From Clostridia bacterium (GTDB taxonomy: Bacteria; Bacillota; Clostridia; CAKSNL01; HGM11501): a DNA stretch of 64,000 nt. The notes beneath the pieces are model-generated. The model did no database searches, had not been told where the DNA came from, and was given only the letters and a program-made list of their open reading frames with translations. The stretch is from contig JAFQQJ010000039.1 in the NCBI GenBank assembly GCA_017411325.1, forward strand, positions 124,001-188,000, given 5' to 3'. The first letter of the stretch is position 1. Every line of letters starts with the position of its first letter. The position numbers and the translations under genes were made by a program. Of the stretch, positions 9,183-17,405 are shown piece by piece.

Positions 9183-10235
9183 ATCTGTGATTCTGGGAAC
9201 GTCTAACCATACTCCGCCTTTTTTTGCGGCTTCGTGGGCAATTAAACCGGGAATAGTCATATCCATTCCTTTTACAATGTCTATTGGAGGAGTCTTGTCC
9301 TCTTCAATTGCTTTAAGAAAATCTCTTACCAGGAAATATTCGCTTGTGCCGTGGGAGCCGAGGGGAATATCTGTGATACCGGGGGCGGAAGTGTCTATGT
9401 CGATTTCGATGCCTTCTTCAGGATCTTCGCCTGCAAAATAGCGCCTTCCTTTACCTTTGTAGCCCATTCTGCTGCTTTCCATAAAGCCTTCGGTTCCTAT
9501 TATATTATAGGTACAAAGGGCGGGATGGCGAAGGGCGACGGAGCTTCTTGCCATTTTAATTGTTGCCCCTTTTGCGGTTTCAAAAAGTGCCACCTGTATG
9601 TCAATATTTCCGTCGGTTGCTACAGGAAAGCTTCGTGATTCTGTGCCTGATGCCGTACATCTTACTATATGGTCGTCCATCCACATAAGAATGGGACCTA
9701 AGCTGTGGGAGCAATAGTGAAGAGGTGCACGGTTTGAACGCCATTTACCGTCAACAAGGCTTCGGATTTCGTGGACATAGTCTGCCTCTGCATAAAAGGG
9801 AGTTCCGATTTTGCCTGCCTTTATATTCTTATCCCATTCCAGGGCAAACTGCATATAGCAGCAGTTTTCTGCCAGCATAAATTTGGTTTTTGCCTTTCTT
9901 ACCGCATCAACCATTTTAATACAGCTTTCAACTGAATCCGATGCGGTAACCTCGCAAAGCACGTGCTTTCCTGCCTCCAGTGCCTTTATGGACTGCTCTG
10001 AGTGGAAGGGAATGGGCGTACCTATCACAACAATGTCGGCATCGGTCTGAAGTATGCCGTCATACTCTGTGAAAAGTGCGCTGTCGGGCAAGGAAAATTC
10101 CTTGCCGTTTTGTTCAAGGGATTTCTCATCCATATCGCAGAGAGCGATAACCTCGGTATCCGGGTGGTTTGAAAAAATGTGGCCGTAGGCGGTTCCTCTT
10201 CCGACGCCGACCATTGCAACCTTATGCTTTTTCAT
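9180..10235 (-). CDS. Gfo/Idh/MocA family oxidoreductase
   Basis: 351 aa. NAD(P)-dependent oxidoreductases of this family act on sugars, inositols and their derivatives. The N-terminal Rossmann motif VGVGRGTAYG is followed by the ALEAGKHVLCEV segment; the usual EKP motif is altered to CEVT here. The C-terminal alpha/beta domain holds the HYCSHSLGP stretch, with a likely active-site His. ATG at 10235 is supported by AAAGGAGAT upstream; a longer in-frame start would overlap the promoter's -10 box. The gene diverges from an AraC regulator with interleaved promoters, so that regulator is its likely controller. Substrate unknown. Confidence 0.88.
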   Translation of the reverse strand: MKKHKVAMVGVGRGTAYGHIFSNHPDTEVIALCDMDEKSLEQNGKEFSLPDSALFTEYDGILQTDADIVVIGTPIPFHSEQSIKALEAGKHVLCEVTASDSVESCIKMVDAVRKAKTKFMLAENCCYMQFALEWDKNIKAGKIGTPFYAEADYVHEIRSLVDGKWRSNRAPLHYCSHSLGPILMWMDDHIVRCTASGTESRSFPVATDGNIDIQVALFETAKGATIKMARSSVALRHPALCTYNIIGTEGFMESSRMGYKGKGRRYFAGEDPEEGIEIDIDTSAPGITDIPLGSHGTSEYFLVRDFLKAIEEDKTPPIDIVKGMDMTIPGLIAHEAAKKGGVWLDVPRITD

Positions 10236-10255
10236 AAAATCATCTCCTTTCTTGT

Positions 10256-10284
10256 ATAATACCATTTTTTTGTTGACTTGTTAA
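10256..10284 (-). promoter_or_regulatory. Promoter for Gfo/Idh/MocA gene
   Basis: Minus-strand TTAACA (10279-10284), 17-nt spacer, TATTAT (10256-10261). It overlaps the plus-strand promoter of the AraC gene, so binding at one would be expected to affect the other. Confidence 0.65.
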
Positions 10285-10301
10285 TGGATTTATGTTAGAC
10301 T
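10273..10301 (+). promoter_or_regulatory. Promoter for AraC-family gene
   Basis: TTGACT (10273-10278), 17-nt spacer, TAGACT (10296-10301). It lies face to face with the oxidoreductase promoter in a 102-bp gap. Confidence 0.55.
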
Positions 10302-10337
10302 TCACATGTAAAATGTTGAGTTAAGGAGCGTGAACGG

Positions 10338-11150
10338 ATGCACAGGTTGAAAGCCGTAAAGGACTTTAGTCTGTCTTTAAGAAACTGCGGAAAAGACAGA
10401 TATATACCAAAAGGTCATATCTTCGGCCCTACAATCAGCGGAGATTATATAATGCAATACTGCTATGCAGGATGCGGAGTTTTCTCGGTTGAAGGAGTCA
10501 CATATCCTGTGAAGAAGGGTGAATGTATGATAACCTTTCCCGGACAGCAGAGAATTGAAACGGCAGATGGGCTTACTCCCTGGCGTCATATATGGTTAAG
10601 CTTTGAGGGAGCAAGTGCAAAGCACTTTTTTTCTATGCTTGGGGCAAAAAAAGGCAGTCCTGTAATTTCCTTTTTCGGACAGTCAAAAATTCCTTATCTT
10701 ATGGAAAAAATAATTGAGCTTTCCGAAAAGACAGAGCCCGGAGGAGAATTTATTCTGGCATCAAAGCTCTATGAGTTTTTTGACGAATGTCTTAAAGCGA
10801 AAAAAGACAAAACATCCGGCCTTAAGGTGAAGGATGTCTATGTCTCCCATGCAGTTAATTATCTTGAACTTCATTTTACGGAACAGGATATCAGGGTGGA
10901 AAAGCTTGCGGAAAGTATAGGAATTGACAGAAGTTATTTTTACGGGATATTTAAGGAAATAACCGGGCTTTCGCCAAAGGAATACCTTACGGATTTAAGA
11001 ATGAAAAAAGCAGCTGAGCTATTAAAGATACCGGGAGCGACGGTTACGAATGTGGCATATTCCGTTGGGTATGAGCCATCGGTATTTTCTAAAGCATTCA
11101 AGTCCTATTTCGGAATTAATCCCTCAGGCTGTATTGATAATTATAATTAA
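10338..11150 (+). CDS. AraC-family transcriptional regulator
   Basis: 270 aa. The N-terminal half (about 20-150) is a cupin-like sugar-sensing domain (YPVKKGECMITFPGQ stretch). The C-terminal half (about 165-265) carries the two helix-turn-helix motifs of AraC/XylS proteins, including DRSYFYGIFKE and GYEPSVFSKAFK. It is divergent from the Gfo/Idh/MocA gene and 15 nt upstream of a helical protein gene, so it probably controls both directions (inference). The inducer is unknown; a glycan-derived sugar is likely from context. Confidence 0.9.
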   Translation: MHRLKAVKDFSLSLRNCGKDRYIPKGHIFGPTISGDYIMQYCYAGCGVFSVEGVTYPVKKGECMITFPGQQRIETADGLTPWRHIWLSFEGASAKHFFSMLGAKKGSPVISFFGQSKIPYLMEKIIELSEKTEPGGEFILASKLYEFFDECLKAKKDKTSGLKVKDVYVSHAVNYLELHFTEQDIRVEKLAESIGIDRSYFYGIFKEITGLSPKEYLTDLRMKKAAELLKIPGATVTNVAYSVGYEPSVFSKAFKSYFGINPSGCIDNYN

Positions 11151-11165
11151 AGGAGAGGAAAATAT

Positions 11166-12362
11166 ATGGATAAAAAAATATGGAAATATATGCTTGATAA
11201 TCTGTTTTCTGATAAAACCAATCTTTTTTACGATTATATCGTGCCTGAAAAGCGGGGAGAGTTTGAAAGCTATCTTCCTTCGCCTGAACTTATAAAAAAG
11301 TGTATTCCAAGCCCTACCGGCTGGGGAACGGGTATGGAGGACTCTGTAATTAACGGAAGCGTTATGCTTGAATCGGCACTTCTGGCATATGAGGTGACAA
11401 AAGAGGAAGAATACCTTAAAAAAGCGAGGGACTTTTTTAAGGGGCTTAAGCTTTGTGCAACGGTATCTGAAAGTGAGGGCTTTCTTGCAAGAAGCGTTTC
11501 TCCCGTTGACGGAATAAGCCATTATATAGACTCATCCCGTGACCAGTATACCCATTGGGTTTGCGCCTGTGCAAGATATCACGACAGCGATATAGTCGAT
11601 TCCGAAGAGAAAAAGGCTATAGAAGATATCCTTCTTTCATTCGCCATCCGCGCAAGAGCCAATGTGAATGCAGAAAATAAATGGAATATGCTTCGTGAAG
11701 ACGGGGGACAGGGCTTTGTAACAGCGCTCTGGAATGCCGCACCCCACGAAATGATGCGCCTTCCCATGATTTATCTGGCGGCGTGGAAAATTTCGGGTGA
11801 CGAAAGCTTCAAGGAAGACTACTTAAAATACAGAGATTTGGGAATGGATGAATCGGAAAAGATTGTATACCGGGATAATATGCGTCCCTTTGCCTTTGGT
11901 CAGATGCAGCTTTCATTAAGATTCTGCTATGATTATGATGAGGATTCGGCTTTTCGTGAAAGATGCTATAAGCTAATGAAGCAAAACGCCGATTACGGAC
12001 TTAATAAAGTATTGGATTGCGCAAAGACAAATCTTACGGAAGAAAACAGAGAGACGATACATACAAAGGCAACGGCGTGGAATGAAACGCCCGCCTGGTT
12101 CAACGGCTATTTGTCAGACTATGCCTACTATGTGCCGATGCACTTTAAGTCACTTTTTGCTATGGGCTTAAAGGGCGCGTGGCATATCAGGGATATCGGA
12201 GATGCCGCATCAATTTATATGAATCTTCCGGGAGCAGAGTATAAAGAGGAGCTGCTTAATGCTATTTTAAGTACGATTGAATATGTGGATACGGAAAAAT
12301 ATACTTCCGACGCCCTTTGCTATCTTTTAACGCCTTACTACAAGCTTCTTTTGATAAAGTGA
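11166..12362 (+). CDS. Uncharacterised helical protein, six-hairpin glycosidase-like
   Basis: 398 aa, cytoplasmic. I do not recognise a precise family. The sequence is largely alpha-helical, with aromatic-rich hairpins (WGTGMEDSVINGS, YTHWVCACARYHDS, WNAAPHEMMRLP, PAWFNGYLSDYAYY) spaced as in (alpha/alpha)6-barrel enzymes such as unsaturated glucuronyl hydrolases and GH127/GH105-type proteins. Conserved-looking Asp and His residues fall in these loops. It follows the AraC gene by 15 nt with a good ribosome binding site, so it is probably in that operon. A glycoside hydrolase or sugar-binding role is inference only. Confidence 0.6.
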   Translation: MDKKIWKYMLDNLFSDKTNLFYDYIVPEKRGEFESYLPSPELIKKCIPSPTGWGTGMEDSVINGSVMLESALLAYEVTKEEEYLKKARDFFKGLKLCATVSESEGFLARSVSPVDGISHYIDSSRDQYTHWVCACARYHDSDIVDSEEKKAIEDILLSFAIRARANVNAENKWNMLREDGGQGFVTALWNAAPHEMMRLPMIYLAAWKISGDESFKEDYLKYRDLGMDESEKIVYRDNMRPFAFGQMQLSLRFCYDYDEDSAFRERCYKLMKQNADYGLNKVLDCAKTNLTEENRETIHTKATAWNETPAWFNGYLSDYAYYVPMHFKSLFAMGLKGAWHIRDIGDAASIYMNLPGAEYKEELLNAILSTIEYVDTEKYTSDALCYLLTPYYKLLLIK

Positions 12363-12364
12363 AC

Positions 12365-12388
12365 TATATTACCAAATTATGTAATATA
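12365..12388. repeat. Inverted repeat upstream of TIM-barrel epimerase promoter
   Basis: TATATTAC (12365-12372) and GTAATATA (12381-12388) form an 8-bp inverted repeat with an 8-nt spacer. It ends 5 nt before the -35 box, a position suited to an activator or repressor site. There is no T-run, so it is not a terminator. Confidence 0.45.
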
Positions 12389-12393
12389 AGGCG

Positions 12394-12422
12394 TTGACTT
12401 AGAATTTGTATAGTGATAAAAT
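12394..12422 (+). promoter_or_regulatory. Promoter for sugar epimerase/propeller operon
   Basis: TTGACT (12394-12399), 17-nt spacer, TAAAAT (12417-12422). It overlaps the possible N-terminal extension of the downstream reading frame, which supports the later ATG at 12445. Confidence 0.65.
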
Positions 12423-12444
12423 GAAACTTAAGGAGGGATTCTTT

Positions 12445-13359
12445 ATGAAACTTGCAACAACACTTGGCGATTTCAGAGGATACTGCGATACTTATGAAGA
12501 TAGAGTAGGGCATGTATGCGAGGCGGGCTTTCGCTATCTTGACCTTGACTTGTATACGGCAGAAAAAAATGATGCACTTTTAGTCAGCGACAACTGGAAG
12601 GAAAATGCAAAAAGCTTAAAATCCTATGCAGAAAGCCTTGGGGCCACCTTTATTCAGGCACATTCTCCGGGAGGAAACCCGCTTGAGAAAGGAGAAAAGT
12701 TTGATTATCTGCTTAAAACTACAATCCGCTCCATTGAAGTCTGCGGTGAAATTGGGATAAAGAATACGGTTGTTCACGCAGGGATGCTTAAGGAAATTTC
12801 CAAGGAAGAGTATTTTGAAAGGAACAGAGAATTTTTCAGAAAGCTTATTCCGACAATGGAAAAATGCGGCGTAAACGTGCTTTGTGAAAACAGTACAAAG
12901 GCAAATATGGGCGGGATGTATTTCACAAACAGCGGAAGCGATATGCTTGAATTTGTGAAATACGTTGATCATCCGCTTTTTCATGCCTGCTGGGACACAG
13001 GCCACGCCAACTGCGAAGGCAATCAGTATGACGAGATTATGACGTTGGGAGAAGAGCTTTATGCCCTTCATGTACACGATAACGGCGGACATAGAGATGA
13101 GCATCTGATTCCGTATTGCGGAACAATTAATATGGATGACGTTATGCACGCCCTTATTGATTCGGGTTATAGCGGATATTTTACGTTTGAAGCATCCAGC
13201 TGTCTTCGTCACAGCAGATACTGGCTCGGAAACAGACGCGTCTTTGAAAAAGATACAAGGCTTTCAGAGCCTCAGCTCTTTATGCAAAAGCAGCTTGAAA
13301 AGCTGATGTTTGATACAGGTAAATACATTCTTGAAAAATATGATTTATATGAGGAGTAA
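12445..13359 (+). CDS. Sugar phosphate isomerase/epimerase, TIM barrel
   Basis: 304 aa. This is an AP-endonuclease-2/xylose-isomerase-like TIM barrel. Metal-ligand candidates appear in order: TVVHAG, VLCENS, CWDTGHAN, LHVHDN and FTFEAS. Family members include hydroxypyruvate isomerases, ketose 3-epimerases and inosose dehydratases; the substrate cannot be assigned. The start at 12445 has GGAGGG upstream, and a promoter lies inside the longer frame. The gene is followed after 4 nt by a beta-propeller gene, and both are probably cotranscribed. Confidence 0.85.
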   Translation: MKLATTLGDFRGYCDTYEDRVGHVCEAGFRYLDLDLYTAEKNDALLVSDNWKENAKSLKSYAESLGATFIQAHSPGGNPLEKGEKFDYLLKTTIRSIEVCGEIGIKNTVVHAGMLKEISKEEYFERNREFFRKLIPTMEKCGVNVLCENSTKANMGGMYFTNSGSDMLEFVKYVDHPLFHACWDTGHANCEGNQYDEIMTLGEELYALHVHDNGGHRDEHLIPYCGTINMDDVMHALIDSGYSGYFTFEASSCLRHSRYWLGNRRVFEKDTRLSEPQLFMQKQLEKLMFDTGKYILEKYDLYEE

Positions 13360-13363
13360 GGAT

Positions 13364-14470
13364 ATGGAAAAGAAAATAAACATAGTAATTGAAGAATCTA
13401 TGCCCACTGCCTTTTTGAACAGTGACAGAATTTATCAGGATGGAACAACGCCTATGTACCGTGATAAGGACGGCAGCCTCTGGGCAATGAGCGGTCACTC
13501 CCATATGGGTGAAATTGCAATGTTTAAGGGAACTAGTCTTGACGATATCAAAAAGGTGTACCCCATAAATCTCAACTTCTGCGTAGGACACGCGGATTTT
13601 GCCTTTGACGGAGTGTGTTATCCCGAAGGTGTAAAGGCAAGAGGAAGTATGTGGCCCTTCGGTCTTTATATCTGCCCTGTAACACACCGCTTTTTCTGTT
13701 TTTTCCATAATGAAACAGGCTGGAACGGCAAAGGCACGGGCTATGATGCGGAAGGATATTGCGATACCCCCAAGTGCGACTGGGATTTTCGTCATATCGG
13801 TCTTATGCACTCCGACGACGAGGGTAAAAACTGGACCTTTGACCGTTGGGTATTGACCTCAGAAGAGGTTTGCTTTACAGATACCTTTAATCCCGGTGCA
13901 GGAAACGTACTTGGTCAGACGGGGGATGTTTTCTCCTGCGGAAGCGGTGACTTTTCAACCTATATTGACGATGAATATATCTACATATTCTATAACATCA
14001 TCCGTGCCAACAGAGCAATCGTGAGTCTTAAAAACGTGGATGTTTATGTTGCAAGAACAAGACGCCGTGAGGACGGTATAATGGGTGACTTTGTGAAATA
14101 TTATAACGGTGCATTTACAGAGCCCGGTAATTTCGGTAAAGAAACTCCCATTGCATATAACTCATGGCATCCCAGGGTAATTTACCTTGAAAAATATGGG
14201 GTTTATCTGATGACCGCATCCTATGCCGATCCCACTGTAACAGAAAAAATGATAAAGCATGAAACACAGATGCGTATAAGCAATGATCTGGTTAACTGGG
14301 GAGAGGTTTACGTTCAGGAATATGATGGAAAGCCCTTCGGAAACCACTATGTGGCATTGGTGTCGGATGATACGGATACACAGCCAAGCTATGCAAAGGG
14401 CGACAGAGTTTCCTTCCTTACAAACCACAATGGAACAGATGTTACAAGATATAAAGCACATATTGAATAA
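13364..14470 (+). CDS. Beta-propeller protein, sialidase/GH43-like fold
   Basis: 368 aa, no signal peptide. It shows the repeated short beta blades of sialidase or GH43/GH62/GH68-like propellers, with one clear Asp-box (S-x-D-x-G-x-x-W, seen as SDDEGKNW near residue 150) and several acidic residues at blade starts (MYRDKDGSLW, NSWHPRVIYLEKYG). ATG at 13364 follows GAGGAGTAAGG and overlaps no upstream coding. I cannot say which bond it acts on, or whether it is an enzyme. It lies 4 nt after the TIM-barrel gene and before a terminator/promoter hairpin. Confidence 0.65.
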   Translation: MEKKINIVIEESMPTAFLNSDRIYQDGTTPMYRDKDGSLWAMSGHSHMGEIAMFKGTSLDDIKKVYPINLNFCVGHADFAFDGVCYPEGVKARGSMWPFGLYICPVTHRFFCFFHNETGWNGKGTGYDAEGYCDTPKCDWDFRHIGLMHSDDEGKNWTFDRWVLTSEEVCFTDTFNPGAGNVLGQTGDVFSCGSGDFSTYIDDEYIYIFYNIIRANRAIVSLKNVDVYVARTRRREDGIMGDFVKYYNGAFTEPGNFGKETPIAYNSWHPRVIYLEKYGVYLMTASYADPTVTEKMIKHETQMRISNDLVNWGEVYVQEYDGKPFGNHYVALVSDDTDTQPSYAKGDRVSFLTNHNGTDVTRYKAHIE

Positions 14471-14475
14471 ATAAC

Positions 14476-14504
14476 TTTACAAAAAAGGTATACTGCTGTA
14501 TAAT
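14476..14504 (+). promoter_or_regulatory. Promoter nested in terminator hairpin, for GH106-like gene
   Basis: TTTACA (14476-14481), 17-nt spacer, TATAAT (14499-14504). The -10 box sits in the loop of the terminator hairpin at 14484-14521, so a transcript from it would begin in or after the hairpin's 3' arm. Confidence 0.55.
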
Positions 14505-14527
14505 TAAAGCAGTATACCTTTATTTTT
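14484..14527 (+). terminator. Intrinsic terminator after beta-propeller gene
   Basis: A perfect 14-bp stem AAAGGTATACTGCT/AGCAGTATACCTTT with a 10-nt loop, followed by ATTTTT. The symmetric arms flanking the -10 box could also act as an operator. Confidence 0.8.
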
Positions 14528-14541
14528 AAGGAGGCATCAGT

Positions 14542-17367
14542 ATGGATAAGAAACGCTTTGAAAACCCCGGCAGTGAATACCGCGCAAAACCCTTCTGGTC
14601 CTGGAACGGAAAACTTTCAAAGGAAGAGATTATAAGACAGGTGGATATCCTTCGTGAAATGGGCTTTGGCGGCTATTTTATGCATTCCAGAGTCGGTCTT
14701 ATAACAGAGTATCTCGGCGATGAGTGGTTTGACATAATAAACGCCTGCTCAGAATACGGTGATAAAGTCGGCATGGAAAACTGGCTTTATGATGAAGACC
14801 GCTGGCCTTCCGGCAGTGCAGGCGGAATTGTTACCGGAAAAAAAGAATACCGCCAGAAATTTATAAGAATGAATAAAGGGCTTACGGATAATGCCTTTAT
14901 CGCTTTTTTATGCCGTCTTGACGGTATAAATGTATATGATGTTGAGCCTTATGACAAGGAAAAGGCCAACGGAAAAGACATAATTTCCTTTGAAATTATT
15001 GAAAGACCGACTAGCCCCGAATACAACGGAAATACATACCTTGACACAATGAAAAAGGAAGCTACCGAGGCGTATATAAATTCCACTCACGAAAAGTATA
15101 AAAAATACTGCGGTGAAAAAATCGGAAGCAGTATAAAGGGCATATTTACGGACGAGCCTCACAGAGGCGAGCTTATGATTTCTGTGGTAAGGGACGGTAT
15201 GGATTATACATTCTGCGCTCCTTATACAGATAATTTCTTTGAAATATTCGAAGAAAAATGGGGCTATGACTTAAAGGAGCATCTTCCTGAACTTTTCCTT
15301 AAAAAGGAAGGTGCGGATGTATCAAAGGTTAAGTGGCATTATTCTGAAACAGCGGCATCGCTCTTTATTGAAAACTTTGTAAAGCCAATAGGCGAATGGT
15401 GTCTTGATAATAACCTGATACTGACGGGTCACCTTCTTCACGAGGATACCCTGGCAGCAGGTGCAATTATGGCGGGCTCGCTTATGCGCTGCTATGAGCA
15501 TATGCAGTACCCCGGTGTTGATATTTTGGGGCAGAACAGCCACTATAACATTGTAAAACAGCTTTCCTCCGTTGCACATCAGTGCGGAAAAAATCATCTT
15601 TTGTCCGAGCTTTACGGTGCAACAGGCTGGGAAATGCGGATTGAAGACTATAAGAATATGGGAGACTGGCAGGCACTTATGGGAATCAACTTAAGATGCC
15701 CGCATCTTTCCTGGTACACAATGATGGGTGAGTGCAAGAGAGACTATCCCGCAAGTATTTTCTATCAGTCCTCCTGGTATAAGGAGTATAAGCATTTAGA
15801 AGACTATTTTGCAAGAATAGCATCCTTTTTAGGAGAGGGAGAATCCACAGCGGATGTGCTTGTTATAAGCCCTCTTGAAAGTATGTGGTGTCAGATTTAT
15901 GCAGGATGGGGCAGATGGCTTGAAGCAACGGATTCTGCCTGTCTTGAGCTTGAAAGAAAGTATGCGGATATGTACCGATTCCTTCTTTCAAACAATGTGG
16001 AATTTGACTACGGCGACGAGGAAATGCTTGCAAGAATGGCAAGAGTTGAAAACGGCGTAATAAAGTTTGGTAATGCGGAATATAAAAAGGTAATAGTTTC
16101 GGGTATGCTTACAATGAGAAGCACAACACTTTCGCTTCTCAGGGAATTTGAGAAGGCGGGAGGAAAGGTTTTTGCTGAGGAGCTTCCTTCATATATTGAC
16201 GCCGAAAAGACAGAGGTTACCCTTGGAAACGCTACGATGGAAGATATACTTGAAGGCCGCAAGTTAATAGCTGAAGAGCCTTCCGTATTTTCTGCAGTAA
16301 AGAAGTGTGATGACGGAACATATCTTGTTGCACTTCTTAATATGGATACAAATTCCGGAAAAACCTTTAAATGCAGTTTCCCTGAGGGAACACTCACCGA
16401 GTGGTGTCCTGAAAGCGGAGAGGTAAAAAATGTAAACTTTGAGGGTGAAATCACTCTTGAAGCGGGAGAGATGAGGCTTTTCACCGCAGGTAAAGCATTC
16501 GGTGCGGAAGCAACAAAAGAGGAAAGCCTTCCTGAAATCACACTTTCCGATGAGTTTACATATAGGCTTGATGAGCCTAATGTACTTGTGGTGGAAAAGG
16601 CAAAATGCCTTGCGGAAGGTGAAGAATTTGAGGATGATATACTGAAAATTGACAGACATCTCCGCACTAAGGCGGGCATTCCGTACCGTGGCGGTGCGAT
16701 GTATCAGCCCTGGTACACAGCTAAAAATCCCACAGTGGAATATTTTCCCTTTGAGCTTACATATTCATTTGTTTCCGAGATTGAAACGGAAGGATACCTT
16801 GCCTCGGAATGGGATGGGGCAACTGTAAACGGAAAGGATGTTACATTTACGGATGACTGGTGGGTTGATCCCTGTTTCAGAAAGGCAAAAATCAAAATTG
16901 AAAAGGGAATAAACACCGTTACTGTTAAGGGAATTTATACAGAAAAGGTAAACCTTGAAGCTATATATATCTTGGGAGACTTCGGCGTTTATGACGGAAT
17001 TATAAAAGAAGCCCCTGAAAAAATCACCTATGGCGATATAACAACTCAGGGCTTTATGCTCTACGGCGGAAAAATCACCTATATCTTCGATCAGAAGGTA
17101 GAAGAGAAATCAAGCCTTACCTTAAGCTCTATGGGAAATGCCGCGGCAATCCGCGTAAACGGAAAGGTCCTTGCCTGGAAGCCCTACAAGGTAACGGTTG
17201 AGCCCTGCGAAAAGATAGAAATCGAGCTTGCCTTGACAAGAAGAAACACCTTTGGCCCCTTACACAGAACACCCTTCAGAAAAGGCGGCGGTCCTGACGG
17301 ATTTGTAACCTATAATAATGCGTGGAGCGACGATTTTGTAACTATGCCCTGCGGCCTTGAAAGATAA
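14542..17367 (+). CDS. GH106-like glycoside hydrolase
   Basis: 941 aa, no signal peptide. The N-terminal segment FENPGSEYRAKPFWSWNG, then GGYFMHSRVG and WLYDEDRWPSG, match the catalytic TIM barrel of GH106 alpha-L-rhamnosidases and their relatives. Further acidic residues occur in GIFTDEPHRGE and LLSELYGATGW. The C-terminal part (about 640-941) is beta-rich, with jelly-roll-like modules. Known GH106 enzymes remove alpha-L-rhamnose from plant polysaccharides such as rhamnogalacturonan. The specificity here is uncertain, since related unclassified families share the same N-terminal motifs. Its cytoplasmic location suggests action on imported oligosaccharides. It has its own promoter. Confidence 0.75.
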   Translation: MDKKRFENPGSEYRAKPFWSWNGKLSKEEIIRQVDILREMGFGGYFMHSRVGLITEYLGDEWFDIINACSEYGDKVGMENWLYDEDRWPSGSAGGIVTGKKEYRQKFIRMNKGLTDNAFIAFLCRLDGINVYDVEPYDKEKANGKDIISFEIIERPTSPEYNGNTYLDTMKKEATEAYINSTHEKYKKYCGEKIGSSIKGIFTDEPHRGELMISVVRDGMDYTFCAPYTDNFFEIFEEKWGYDLKEHLPELFLKKEGADVSKVKWHYSETAASLFIENFVKPIGEWCLDNNLILTGHLLHEDTLAAGAIMAGSLMRCYEHMQYPGVDILGQNSHYNIVKQLSSVAHQCGKNHLLSELYGATGWEMRIEDYKNMGDWQALMGINLRCPHLSWYTMMGECKRDYPASIFYQSSWYKEYKHLEDYFARIASFLGEGESTADVLVISPLESMWCQIYAGWGRWLEATDSACLELERKYADMYRFLLSNNVEFDYGDEEMLARMARVENGVIKFGNAEYKKVIVSGMLTMRSTTLSLLREFEKAGGKVFAEELPSYIDAEKTEVTLGNATMEDILEGRKLIAEEPSVFSAVKKCDDGTYLVALLNMDTNSGKTFKCSFPEGTLTEWCPESGEVKNVNFEGEITLEAGEMRLFTAGKAFGAEATKEESLPEITLSDEFTYRLDEPNVLVVEKAKCLAEGEEFEDDILKIDRHLRTKAGIPYRGGAMYQPWYTAKNPTVEYFPFELTYSFVSEIETEGYLASEWDGATVNGKDVTFTDDWWVDPCFRKAKIKIEKGINTVTVKGIYTEKVNLEAIYILGDFGVYDGIIKEAPEKITYGDITTQGFMLYGGKITYIFDQKVEEKSSLTLSSMGNAAAIRVNGKVLAWKPYKVTVEPCEKIEIELALTRRNTFGPLHRTPFRKGGGPDGFVTYNNAWSDDFVTMPCGLER

Positions 17368-17371
17368 AATG

Positions 17372-17405
17372 AAAATCCCTGAAGCTATTGGTTCAGGGAT
17401 TTTTT
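17372..17405. terminator. Bidirectional terminator between GH106-like and AraC genes
   Basis: A 12-bp stem AAAATCCCTGAA/TTCAGGGATTTT with an 8-nt loop and flanking T-runs. The convergent AraC gene ends inside it (stop codon at 17385-17387). Confidence 0.85.

Noticed and set aside
16008-16679. 223-codon minus-strand frame within the GH106-like gene
   Set aside because: A Ser-rich shadow frame over a gene with clear family motifs; it lacks its own signals.
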